Part shown: in pieces, positions 1 through 5,938 of the stretch
Numbering within the stretch: the first letter of the stretch is position 1
Layout of the letters: each line of letters begins with the position of its first letter
From: an uncultured Mycoplasmatota bacterium
GTDB taxonomy: Bacteria > Bacillota_I > Bacilli_A > RF39 > UBA660
Assembly (NCBI GenBank): GCA_900550255.1
Contig: URQZ01000017.1
Location: forward strand, 1-19,098
DNA: 19,098 nt
Reading direction: 5' to 3'
Position numbers and translations under genes: made by a program
The notes under the pieces: generated by a model
What the model was told of the DNA's origin: nothing
The model's input: the letters and a program-made list of their open reading frames with translations, nothing else
The model's database searches: none

Positions 1-463
1 TTCACTTTATATTATTCCTGATTTAGTCTTAGAAAGACATGGACAAAAAGAAAAATATTTTTATTCTATACCTAATAGAATTTGGTTAAGAACGATATGG
101 TGGTATTGCATGTTATCAATGCAAACACAAATTGTAGATAATAAGAAAGTCTATGCTTACGATAAAACATTAAAAGTAATTCAAGAATTTAATACTGATT
201 ACATACTAAACATAGTAGATAGATCAGGAAGTGATGGCTTTAGGATTCAGCTTGTAAGAGAAATTATTACACAGTTCTATGAAAGACGAGAAGAAATTAA
301 AAAGTATTTTAATAATGATGCTTCCATATCTGATAAGGAATTTCCAAGAAAAATAATGTTATTAAATGTTGCAAGACTAGAAGTCTATGAACCTATGACG
401 TATGATGGTGGTATTAAAGGTTATGTAAAAGATTTATTTGACTTTTACTTAGTTAATAGTTAG
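1..463 (+). CDS. C-terminal part of an unrecognised protein (5' end outside window)
   Basis: The reading frame is open from base 2 to the TAG at 461-463, giving 153 visible residues. The gene therefore starts upstream of the window, and the first ATG (110) is internal. I do not recognise the family. The visible part is soluble in character, with an Arg/Trp/Tyr-rich stretch early on (RIWLRTIWWYC) followed by a charged, helix-prone region (REIITQFYERREEIKKYF). No membrane segment, signal peptide or catalytic motif is evident. It lies 56 bases ahead of the YfhO-type remnant, so the two may once have belonged to a cell-envelope locus, but that is only a positional guess. Coding confidence is good because the frame stays open with codon use like its neighbours; the function is unknown. 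Confidence 0.6.
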   Translation, partial: SLYIIPDLVLERHGQKEKYFYSIPNRIWLRTIWWYCMLSMQTQIVDNKKVYAYDKTLKVIQEFNTDYILNIVDRSGSDGFRIQLVREIITQFYERREEIKKYFNNDASISDKEFPRKIMLLNVARLEVYEPMTYDGGIKGYVKDLFDFYLVNS

Positions 464-519
464 AAAATCAATTACCTCCATTTTTATTCCCAAAAAACAT
501 ATAAATATTTATTATATGA

Positions 520-1149
520 TATAAAATATATAATAAAAGTAATTTTAAAAAAATTGATGCATATAATTATGAAATTGACTTTTCTGATAAAAAAGATAAA
601 TATATATATATTCTTTCGGACAAATTTTCTGCTAATATAAATCGAGTTAAAGAAAAAAATAGTGGTTTAACAATAGATGGAAAAGATGTGTGCATAGGAT
701 GCGATTCTGGTGGTGGATATAATAAAATATTAAAAATAAAAAATGAATATGATGGTGTCAAAAAATTAAAGATATCTAAAAAATATAGCATAGATAAAAT
801 ATTTATATATGAAAAAAATGACAATGATAAGAAAGCAATATTGAAATTAAAAAAATCGCAGTCATATAATGTTAAACTTAAGAAAAATAAAGTAAGCTTT
901 AATATTGATGTTAAAGATAATAATCAATTGTTGATGATAACAATTCCATATGAATTGGGATGGAACTTGAAAATAGATGGAAAGGTCAAAAAAGCAGATA
1001 AATTATATGGTGCTTTTTTAGGAACTTATTTAGATAAAGGAACTCACAAATTAGAATTATCATATTTTCCACCCGGATTAAAAATAGGCATAGCTATTTC
1101 CGCTTCGACATTTGTTTTTAATATATTAAAAAAAATGTTAAAAAAATGA
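520..1149 (+). pseudogene. Headless C-terminal remnant of a YfhO-type membrane protein
   Basis: The frame is open from 520 (after an in-frame TGA at 517-519) to the TGA at 1147-1149, but has no ATG. The first usable start is a GTG at 688 without a convincing ribosome site. The last ~70 residues resemble the C-terminus of the YfhO family, large multi-membrane proteins implicated in envelope polymer glycosylation: a GWNLKIDGK 'vDGk' strand, then FLGTYLDKGTHKLEL and a YFPPGLKIG turn leading into a terminal membrane helix. Full YfhO proteins are several hundred residues longer and carry many N-terminal membrane helices, all missing here. Residues encoded upstream of 688 read as plausible YfhO ectodomain, which argues for a 5' truncation rather than a short real gene. 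It could still be expressed from 688 as a 153-aa protein. Confidence 0.6.
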
Positions 1150-1165
1150 TAAAATGTGGTATAAT
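1138..1165 (+). promoter_or_regulatory. Promoter of the pilin/TadZ operon (extended -10)
   Basis: TGGTATAAT lies at 1157-1165: a perfect TATAAT (1160-1165) preceded by the extended -10 TGn. A weaker -35-like TTAAAA lies at 1138-1143 with 16-base spacing. The promoter starts inside the end of the YfhO-type remnant and is ~35 bases before the first pilin-like ATG. It would drive the four genes from 1200 to 3278, whose gaps are only 13-17 bases. Confidence 0.7.
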
Positions 1166-1199
1166 ATAACTAGAATTTAGAATAGGTGGTGATAATTAT

Positions 1200-1352
1200 A
1201 TGAAAGAAGCAACTGGAGAAGCAAATATGACAGTAGTAACTATTATCTTAATTGCGGTTATCGTTGCGGTGGCAACACCTTTGATAAACCATATGATGCA
1301 AAATACTTCATCAAAAGCTGAATGTATGAATAGTGGTGGATATAATTGCTAG
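1200..1352 (+). CDS. 50-aa pilin-like peptide (Flp/prepilin-like)
   Basis: This short gene encodes 50 residues. AGGTGGTG at 1184-1191 sits 8 bases before the ATG, and the product starts MKEATGEANM, then one hydrophobic helix (about residues 10-29) and a short tail with two Cys (42 and 50). The six-residue N-terminus ending in Gly, followed by a helix, is the layout of a type IV or Flp prepilin, with a possible cut after Gly6. The canonical Glu at +5 is not present, so processing is uncertain. The same MKxAxG start recurs in the next two genes. As first gene of an operon with TadE-like and TadZ-like proteins, the best guess is the major pilin of a small Tad-type pilus. It could instead be an unprocessed single-span membrane peptide. 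Confidence 0.65.
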   Translation: MKEATGEANMTVVTIILIAVIVAVATPLINHMMQNTSSKAECMNSGGYNC

Positions 1353-1365
1353 AGGAGTGTAATTT

Positions 1366-1773
1366 ATGAAGCAGGCAATAGGAGCAACGCAAATAATTAA
1401 TTATGTAATAGTGTTTATTGTAATAACATTTGGTTTTCTTATTGCAACATTAAGTTACATGAAAGCCTTTAAAGTTAACAGTGTTATATCGAATTCAATT
1501 GAAAAGTTTGAAGGTTATAATGAGTTTTCAGAAACAGAAATTACAAAAAAACTTAGTACTATAGGTTATAGAACCGGTGATTTTAGTTGTGGAGAAAATA
1601 GTAAAAATATACCTGGATTTCATGCCTGTGTTGAACAAATAGGCAATGCTAGTACTGGTAGTTATATAAGATATAAAATTACTACATTTATTGAATTTGG
1701 ACCAATTTTAGGTCAACATTTCGAAATACCAATTAAGTCACAAACTGAAAAAATATATGTTTTTTCAAATTAA
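1366..1773 (+). CDS. TadE-like pseudopilin, paralogue 1
   Basis: 135 residues. It starts MKQAIGATQ, has one N-terminal membrane helix (about residues 12-30), then a charged amphipathic segment with a KAFK motif and an extracytoplasmic domain with two Cys. The C-terminus runs through a 'GPILGQH.EIPIKSQTEK' strand pattern that matches TadE/TadF-type minor pseudopilins in layout. It shares with the next gene the N-terminal MKxAxG, the SYxKAFK stretch, the IE..E.Y motif and a similar C-terminal 'P..G.H...P' region, so the two are tandem paralogues. GAGGAG at 1352-1357 precedes the ATG by 8 bases. The role inferred from family and context is a minor subunit that initiates or anchors a Tad-type pilus. 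Family assignment is by pattern, not by search. Confidence 0.7.
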   Translation: MKQAIGATQIINYVIVFIVITFGFLIATLSYMKAFKVNSVISNSIEKFEGYNEFSETEITKKLSTIGYRTGDFSCGENSKNIPGFHACVEQIGNASTGSYIRYKITTFIEFGPILGQHFEIPIKSQTEKIYVFSN

Positions 1774-1790
1774 GAAGGTGGTGGAAGTTA

Positions 1791-2231
1791 ATGAAAGAAG
1801 CATTTGGAACAGCCTATGTTGTTAATTTTGTTATTATTTTTGTTATTCTTTTCATCTTCTTTTTTGTGGCTGGAATGAGTTATACAAAAGCATTTAAAAT
1901 CAAAAACAGGATTGTTGATATTATTGAAGAAAACGAATGCTATTCTGAAGATGCTACTTGTGAATCAAAAGGACAAATTGATGACATTTTAAAGGAAGCA
2001 GGGTATCGTGTAACAAATTCAAGACCAAATTGTAAAACAATACAAGGTGCTGAAGGTGCTAAACTTTTAACTACTACGACAAATACATTTAATTATTGTG
2101 TTTATAAATTTGATACTAGTAAAGGTTCATATTATAAAGCTGCTGCTTTTATGTATTATGAAATACCTGTAATAGGTGTGCATATGCAGTTTCCAGTATA
2201 TGGTGAAACAAAAGTTATGGGAGAATATTAA
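1791..2231 (+). CDS. TadE-like pseudopilin, paralogue 2
   Basis: 146 residues. It starts MKEAFGTAY, with a hydrophobic helix at about residues 11-28, then SYTKAFKIKNRIVDIIE. The ectodomain holds four Cys (two in the ECYSEDATCE stretch, two further on), giving more potential disulfides than the preceding paralogue. The C-terminus (YYEIPVIGVHMQFPVYGET) matches the end of the 1366 gene in pattern. AAGGTGG lies about 8 bases before the ATG, and only 17 bases separate it from the previous gene. It is probably a minor pseudopilin of the same appendage. Two divergent copies suggest a hetero-oligomeric tip or base complex, as TadE and TadF form in classical Tad systems. This is inference from layout. 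Confidence 0.7.
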   Translation: MKEAFGTAYVVNFVIIFVILFIFFFVAGMSYTKAFKIKNRIVDIIEENECYSEDATCESKGQIDDILKEAGYRVTNSRPNCKTIQGAEGAKLLTTTTNTFNYCVYKFDTSKGSYYKAAAFMYYEIPVIGVHMQFPVYGETKVMGEY

Positions 2232-2246
2232 GGAGATGGGTAATTA

Positions 2247-3278
2247 ATGAATGTAATTATTTCTAATAAATATACATCATTGTTAAATGAACTAGATATA
2301 GACGTTATAAAAAAATTAGAAGGACAATATGATGTTGATGATATTATAAATCAATTTAAAAATTTCTTTTTTCAAAGAATGATTTTAGATATTACAGCAA
2401 TAAAAGATTATAAAAATATCCAAACATTACAAAAATTATCCATTTCGTTAGATATGGATAAAGTTATATTATTTTTAGATGATACAGATGAAAGTAATAG
2501 TAATTTATATTTATCTAAATTAATTTCAATGGGAATATATAACTTTACTAAAAATATAGAAGGTGTAATGTATCTATATAATAATCCAAACTCATATAGA
2601 GATGTCGCACATATTCAACAACTTGATGTTGTAGGAACACAACCTCAACCTCAAGAAACTCCTAATAACGTTATTGTTGAAAATTATAATAGTACAATTC
2701 ATACAACACGTATAATTGGAATAAAAAATGTAACAAAACAATCAGGAGCAACAACTTTAGCATATATGCTTAAAAATCAATTGAAACAACACTATTCTGT
2801 TGTAGCAATAGAAGTAAATAAATCAGATTTTAAATACTTTAATGATAAAACCTTAATCTCAACCAGTGCAACTGAAATTGGAAATACAATTGCAAAACAT
2901 AGTGATAAAGATGTTATCGTGATTGATGTTAATGACAGTTCTCAAGCAGAAGGATTGTGTACTGATATGTTATATTTAATAGAACCATCTATGATAAAAT
3001 TAAATAAACTTATGTTTATTGATCGTGCTGGTAATTCTTTGAAGGCTTTAAGAAATAAAAAAGTTATTTTAAATCAAAGCTTATTAAATCAAAAGGATGT
3101 ATTAGATTTTGAATATGAATCAGGTTTGAAGATTTTTTATAACATGCCTCCATTAGATGAAAGAGAAAAAAGTATTCATGCGTTAAATAAGTTTTTAGTT
3201 ATGTTAGGCTTTGCAAAACAAAGCGATACAGAGGAAGAAGAAAAGAAAAACAAAATACTTGGATTATTTGGTTTTTAA
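2247..3278 (+). CDS. TadZ/CpaE-like degenerate MinD-type ATPase
   Basis: 343 residues, soluble. Residues 1-120 look like a receiver-like or helical N-domain. A Pro/Gln linker (QPQPQETP, about 131-138) follows. From ~150 on there is a MinD/ParA-type fold whose P-loop reads VTKQSGATTLA at residues 162-172. This matches the CpaE/TadZ variant KGGVGATTLA: the nucleotide-binding Walker lysine is replaced by Ala and one loop residue is missing. A strand DVIVIDVND (about 219-227) is in the place of Walker B. TadZ/CpaE proteins localise Tad pilus machinery at the cell pole or membrane. The C-terminus is very charged (EEEEKKNK). AAGGAGATGG at 2230-2239 precedes the ATG. It ends the pilin operon; no CpaF/TadA, TadB or TadC gene is in the window, so its partners must be elsewhere or may be the T4SS ATPases. 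Confidence 0.68.
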   Translation: MNVIISNKYTSLLNELDIDVIKKLEGQYDVDDIINQFKNFFFQRMILDITAIKDYKNIQTLQKLSISLDMDKVILFLDDTDESNSNLYLSKLISMGIYNFTKNIEGVMYLYNNPNSYRDVAHIQQLDVVGTQPQPQETPNNVIVENYNSTIHTTRIIGIKNVTKQSGATTLAYMLKNQLKQHYSVVAIEVNKSDFKYFNDKTLISTSATEIGNTIAKHSDKDVIVIDVNDSSQAEGLCTDMLYLIEPSMIKLNKLMFIDRAGNSLKALRNKKVILNQSLLNQKDVLDFEYESGLKIFYNMPPLDEREKSIHALNKFLVMLGFAKQSDTEEEEKKNKILGLFGF

Positions 3279-3293
3279 TCTTTTTTCTTTTTT

Positions 3294-3318
3294 TTATAAA
3301 ATGACAAGTTAGTGTTTA
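3294..3318 (+). repeat. Intergenic 25-base motif, copy 1
   Basis: TTATAAAATGACAA (3294-3307) followed by GTTAGTGTTTA. It recurs at 5765-5788 with the first 14 bases identical and a one-base length change before TAGTGTTTA. Both copies lie just downstream of a T-rich gene end and upstream of the promoter of a T4SS-associated transcript. It could be an operator shared by the two units, or a leftover of duplication. Confidence 0.4.
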
Positions 3319-3333
3319 TTGAAGCAAATTTCG

Positions 3334-3362
3334 TTGACAAAGTCTTATAAATAATGTATTAT
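3334..3362 (+). promoter_or_regulatory. Promoter of the first pilin-like gene
   Basis: A perfect -35 TTGACA at 3334-3339, a 17-base spacer, then TATTAT at 3357-3362. An ATG at 3354 overlaps this -10 and so cannot be the translation start of the transcript made here. The real start is the ATG at 3408 behind AAGGAGGG. Confidence 0.78.
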
Positions 3363-3407
3363 AAATTTGTAGATGTGTATATACACAGACTTAAGGAGGG
3401 TAAAAAT

Positions 3408-3767
3408 ATGTTAGAAATTTTAGGTTGTAAGCTTGGTGGCGTGACATCGTGGACAGGCGATATTGCTACTATTCCAAAACTTACTAGTACTGTTGTTACT
3501 ATAATTCAATGGGTTATTCCTGTAATCTTAATCGTTTTAGGAATGATGGATCTAGGAAAGGCTGTTACAAGTAACGATGAGAAACAAATGAAAGAGGCTC
3601 AAAAAACTTTAATTAAAAGAGTTATTTATGCTGTATTAGTTTTATTTATTGTAGCTATAGTTAGATTTGTATTTTCAGCTTTAGCACCAGATACTAATGC
3701 TAACGGAAATACTAAAAACACTATTTCAGGATGCATAGATTGTTTTATCAATAATAGTTGTAATTAA
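3408..3767 (+). CDS. T4SS pilin-like two-membrane-segment protein, paralogue A
   Basis: 119 residues from ATG 3408, which has AAGGAGGG (3393-3400) 7 bases upstream. An in-frame ATG at 3354 lies inside the -10 and is rejected. Two hydrophobic helices (about residues 29-48 and 71-93) flank a short charged loop (SNDEKQMKEAQKTLIKR). A Cys near the N-terminus and a C-terminal SGCIDCFIN...C element follow the pattern of the family. The two-helix plan with a charged cytoplasmic loop is that of VirB2/TrbC-like T4SS pilins. The window holds three more relatives (5086, 15368, 16055) sharing the IPVILIVLGMMD-type helix and the DEKQM-type loop. This is the smallest member and has essentially no ectodomain. 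It has its own promoter and terminator, suggesting separate, possibly high, expression as expected for a major pilin. Confidence 0.75.
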   Translation: MLEILGCKLGGVTSWTGDIATIPKLTSTVVTIIQWVIPVILIVLGMMDLGKAVTSNDEKQMKEAQKTLIKRVIYAVLVLFIVAIVRFVFSALAPDTNANGNTKNTISGCIDCFINNSCN

Positions 3768-3791
3768 GTAAAAATAAGAATTTTGTTGTTT

Positions 3792-3814
3792 GTCCCATAT
3801 ATTGGGACTTTTTT
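3792..3814 (+). terminator. Intrinsic terminator of the 3408 gene
   Basis: GTCCCA (3792-3797), a five-base loop, TGGGAC (3803-3808), then TTTTTT. It is compact and strong and lies 24 bases after the stop codon. Confidence 0.88.
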
Positions 3815-3889
3815 ATTGATTAGTATTATAACAAATTTATTTTATTACAATAAAGAAAAAACATCTTTTTACCATATTTTTTAAACTAT

Positions 3890-3925
3890 AAAAAACCAAA
3901 GTTATTGATTAATTTTGGTTTTTTT
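3890..3925 (+). terminator. AT-rich hairpin with T-run (second terminator-like)
   Basis: AAAAAACCAAA (about 3890-3900) pairs with TTTGGTTTTTT (about 3914-3924), an 11-base perfect stem with a 13-base loop that ends in a T-run. It contains the -35 of the next promoter in its loop. It may act as a backup terminator or only in the opposite direction; only two G-C pairs support it. Confidence 0.45.
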
Positions 3926-3933
3926 GTTATAAT
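3905..3933 (+). promoter_or_regulatory. Promoter of the 3960-5721 unit (extended -10)
   Basis: TTGATT at 3905-3910, a 17-base spacer, and TATAAT at 3928-3933 preceded by TG at 3925-3926 (extended -10). It lies inside and just past the 3890-3925 hairpin and ~27 bases before the ATG at 3960. Confidence 0.75.
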
Positions 3934-3959
3934 TTTTTTTAGAATGTGGGGAATAAAAT

Positions 3960-5075
3960 ATGGATATAAAAAATACGCTAAAAGAAATGGTAAATGACTA
4001 TAAAAAACCATTAATAATATGTGGTGGCTTTATTGCTTTATTAATAATCTTTTTTATTGTTGTTGGTATAATTAGAGGGCTTAAAAAATCTTACACGGAA
4101 ATAGAAAATAAAATGAAAAATGCTGCTATTTCTTATTATGAAAAATATGAAGAAAAACTTCCTAAAGCAGAGGGAGCAGAGGTTTCAATTAAAGCTCAAA
4201 CTTTGATAGATAATGAAATGATGAAACCATTAGAAAAATATGTTAGAAACGATGAAGTGACTTGTGATGGAAAAGTAATTGTTACTAAAACATATAAAAA
4301 TTATTTATATATACCAGTTTTAGATTGTGGAAAAGAATATAAAACAAAGATGTTATCACAAGAATTGACAAAAAAAATAGTTGACTCAGGAAACGGTTTG
4401 TATACAGGCGTTGGTGAATACTATTATCGTGGTGAATATGTTAATAACTATGTTAAAATAGGAAAAGATTTGTGGCGTGTTTTAAGTATAAAAGATGATG
4501 GAACAATGACAATTGTTCAAAACAATCCTGATAAAAATAAATATTATGTTTATGATGATCGTTATAACAATGAATCTGAAGGTAATGATGGATTTAATAA
4601 TTATGAAAAAAGTCGCTTGAGAGATTCTATGTTGAAATTGTACAAAGGGGCAAGTGTTTTAGATACTGAACAAAAGAAACTAATTATTTCTGATAATTTA
4701 TGTATAGGAACTAGAAGTTTGGAAGAAGCAAATAATGATGGAAGTGTAGAGTGTGCAACTAAAACCGTTAATAAGTATCCTTTTAGATTGTTGCAAGCAA
4801 ATGAATTCTTAAGATCTTCTTTGGATTCTTCCTGTCAGAAAATTGAAGATAGAACTTGCGCCAACTATAATTACTTGGTCTTTGAAGATTTTGATTATTG
4901 GTTAATGACATCTTCTCCAGAAAAAACTTATCGTACATATATTTTATCTAATGCAATAGATAGTACTACGACTTCTAATGAAAAGAGAGTAAGAATTGTT
5001 GTAAATATTTCTAAAAATACAACATTTAGCTCAGGACGTGGAACAGTTAAGAATCCATATATAATTAATTATTAA
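3960..5075 (+). CDS. Membrane-anchored pseudopilin-like surface protein with LWRV-type C-terminal domain
   Basis: 371 residues. A short cytoplasmic N-terminus and one membrane helix (residues 18-40) anchor the protein facing outward. Residues 45-140 resemble a pilin-like module seen in many low-GC Gram-positive surface proteins: an amphipathic 'AAISYYEKYEEKLP' helix, then a Cys pair (C102, C123) around a small sheet. Residues ~148-371 form a second domain that starts YYYRGEYVNNYVKIGKDLWRV and ends with the GRGTVKNPYII signature. Such 'NNYV...LWRV...GxGTxxNPY' domains are frequent in secreted Bacillota proteins but have no settled function. Four more Cys lie at 248, 265, 292 and 300. It starts a transcript with the next pilin-like gene (10 bases apart). 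A role as adhesin or pseudopilin of the appendage is inferred from context only. Confidence 0.68.
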   Translation: MDIKNTLKEMVNDYKKPLIICGGFIALLIIFFIVVGIIRGLKKSYTEIENKMKNAAISYYEKYEEKLPKAEGAEVSIKAQTLIDNEMMKPLEKYVRNDEVTCDGKVIVTKTYKNYLYIPVLDCGKEYKTKMLSQELTKKIVDSGNGLYTGVGEYYYRGEYVNNYVKIGKDLWRVLSIKDDGTMTIVQNNPDKNKYYVYDDRYNNESEGNDGFNNYEKSRLRDSMLKLYKGASVLDTEQKKLIISDNLCIGTRSLEEANNDGSVECATKTVNKYPFRLLQANEFLRSSLDSSCQKIEDRTCANYNYLVFEDFDYWLMTSSPEKTYRTYILSNAIDSTTTSNEKRVRIVVNISKNTTFSSGRGTVKNPYIINY

Positions 5076-5085
5076 GGGTGATATC

Positions 5086-5721
5086 ATGAAAAATAAAAAA
5101 ATAATTACATGTTTATTAATACTAGTTACATTTTGTATAGGAATATCTAATGTAGGTGCAACACCATATAACACTTCAAATAGTAGTGCTAAAACATGTA
5201 TGAATTATAAAAAGAAAACAAGTTGTAATAATAATGTATCATGTAAATGGGTAGATAGCGTATGCCGTGTTAAAACTTGTACAAATTTAACCGATAGTGA
5301 TACATGCAGTAAAAATACTGATAAAAATAAAAAACAATGTTATTGGAATGGGATAAAATGTAGTAATCAAAAAAACACAGCCAAAATAGCTGATACTACA
5401 AGTAAAAACAGTGGTTCCCTTAAGGGATGTAATGTATTTGGTCCAAAAACGAGTGGATTATTAAAATGGGCTATTCATTTAATACAAATAGCAGCTCCTC
5501 TTTTGGTTGTTGCTTTAGGTATTACAGACTTTTTGAAAATTTTGCTATCTGGAGAAGAAAAAGAATATAAAGAATCAGGCAAAAAATTTATTAAAAGACT
5601 TTTGGCGTTAGTAGCATTGGAACTTCTTCCGTATGTATTATTTTTCATTATTGACATAAGCGGAGTAGCTAGTCAATATGGAATTGAAAGAGGAGAAATT
5701 TATTGCGTTTTAGAATTTTAG
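5086..5721 (+). CDS. T4SS pilin-like protein with tandem Cys-rich ectodomain, paralogue B
   Basis: 211 residues. The signal peptide is MKNKKIITCLL..., probably cut near Ala25. Residues 38-92 hold two copies of a four-cysteine unit, C-x8-C-x5-C-x-W-x4-C (C38, C47, C53, W55, C60) and C-x8-C-x10-C-x-W-x4-C (C65, C74, C85, W87, C92). The pattern recalls small PSI-like disulfide knots, though this is unproven. After a further Cys115 come two membrane helices (about 127-150 and 170-190) flanking a charged loop (SGEEKEYKESGKKFIKR), the same core as in the 3408, 15368 and 16055 proteins. Its first eight residues are identical to those of the 16055 protein after its first Met. It lacks the C-terminal CxxCFIN element of the other three. 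It is probably a pilin-like T4SS component that displays a binding module outside the cell. Confidence 0.72.
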   Translation: MKNKKIITCLLILVTFCIGISNVGATPYNTSNSSAKTCMNYKKKTSCNNNVSCKWVDSVCRVKTCTNLTDSDTCSKNTDKNKKQCYWNGIKCSNQKNTAKIADTTSKNSGSLKGCNVFGPKTSGLLKWAIHLIQIAAPLLVVALGITDFLKILLSGEEKEYKESGKKFIKRLLALVALELLPYVLFFIIDISGVASQYGIERGEIYCVLEF

Positions 5722-5732
5722 AGCATTAATAG

Positions 5733-5764
5733 AGAAGGCAATTTAAAAAATTGCTTTCTTTTAG
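5733..5764 (+). terminator. Intrinsic terminator after the 3960-5721 unit
   Basis: AGAAGGCAATT (5733-5743) pairs with AATTGCTTTCT (5749-5759) with one G-U pair and a five-base loop, followed by a short T-rich tail. It lies 11 bases after the stop codon. Confidence 0.75.
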
Positions 5765-5788
5765 TTATAAAATGACAAATAGTGTTTA
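5765..5788 (+). repeat. Intergenic motif, copy 2
   Basis: TTATAAAATGACAA (5765-5778) then ATAGTGTTTA. Its first 14 bases match 3294-3307 exactly. It lies upstream of the long T4SS operon promoter (5826-5854), as copy 1 lies upstream of the 3334-3362 promoter. Confidence 0.4.
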
Positions 5789-5825
5789 AAATAAATTACT
5801 TTAATAAAAAAACATTATATCTTGA

Positions 5826-5854
5826 TTTACATCTTTTTGTAATAATGATATAAT
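5826..5854 (+). promoter_or_regulatory. Promoter of the T4SS operon (extended -10)
   Basis: TTTACA at 5826-5831, a 17-base spacer, TATAAT at 5849-5854, with TG at 5846-5847 (extended -10). It leaves an untranslated leader of about 75-80 bases before the ATG at 5939. The leader has no obvious hairpin and holds a second purine-rich GAAAGGA at 5891-5897 with no start codon behind it. Confidence 0.8.
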
Positions 5855-5938
5855 ATCTATGTATTTATACTAAATAGTGTGTGTAAAATAGAAAGGAATA
5901 AGAATCGGCGAAGATTTTTATTAGCTAGGTGATCAGGT

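Noticed and set aside
567..824. Minus-strand ORF
   Set aside because: It is the antisense of the YfhO-type remnant, with low-complexity Phe/Ser/Leu composition and no ribosome site. The other minus-strand ORFs inside T4SS genes (for example 7688-7885, 10261-10461, 15084-15293) are shadows of the same kind.
3354..3407. In-frame ATG at 3354 as start of the first pilin-like gene
   Set aside because: It overlaps the -10 of a strong promoter and has no ribosome site; ATG 3408 sits 7 bases behind AAGGAGGG.
5855..5938. Riboswitch in the 5' leader of the T4SS operon
   Set aside because: Only ~80 bases, AT-rich, with no stable stem or known aptamer core visible.
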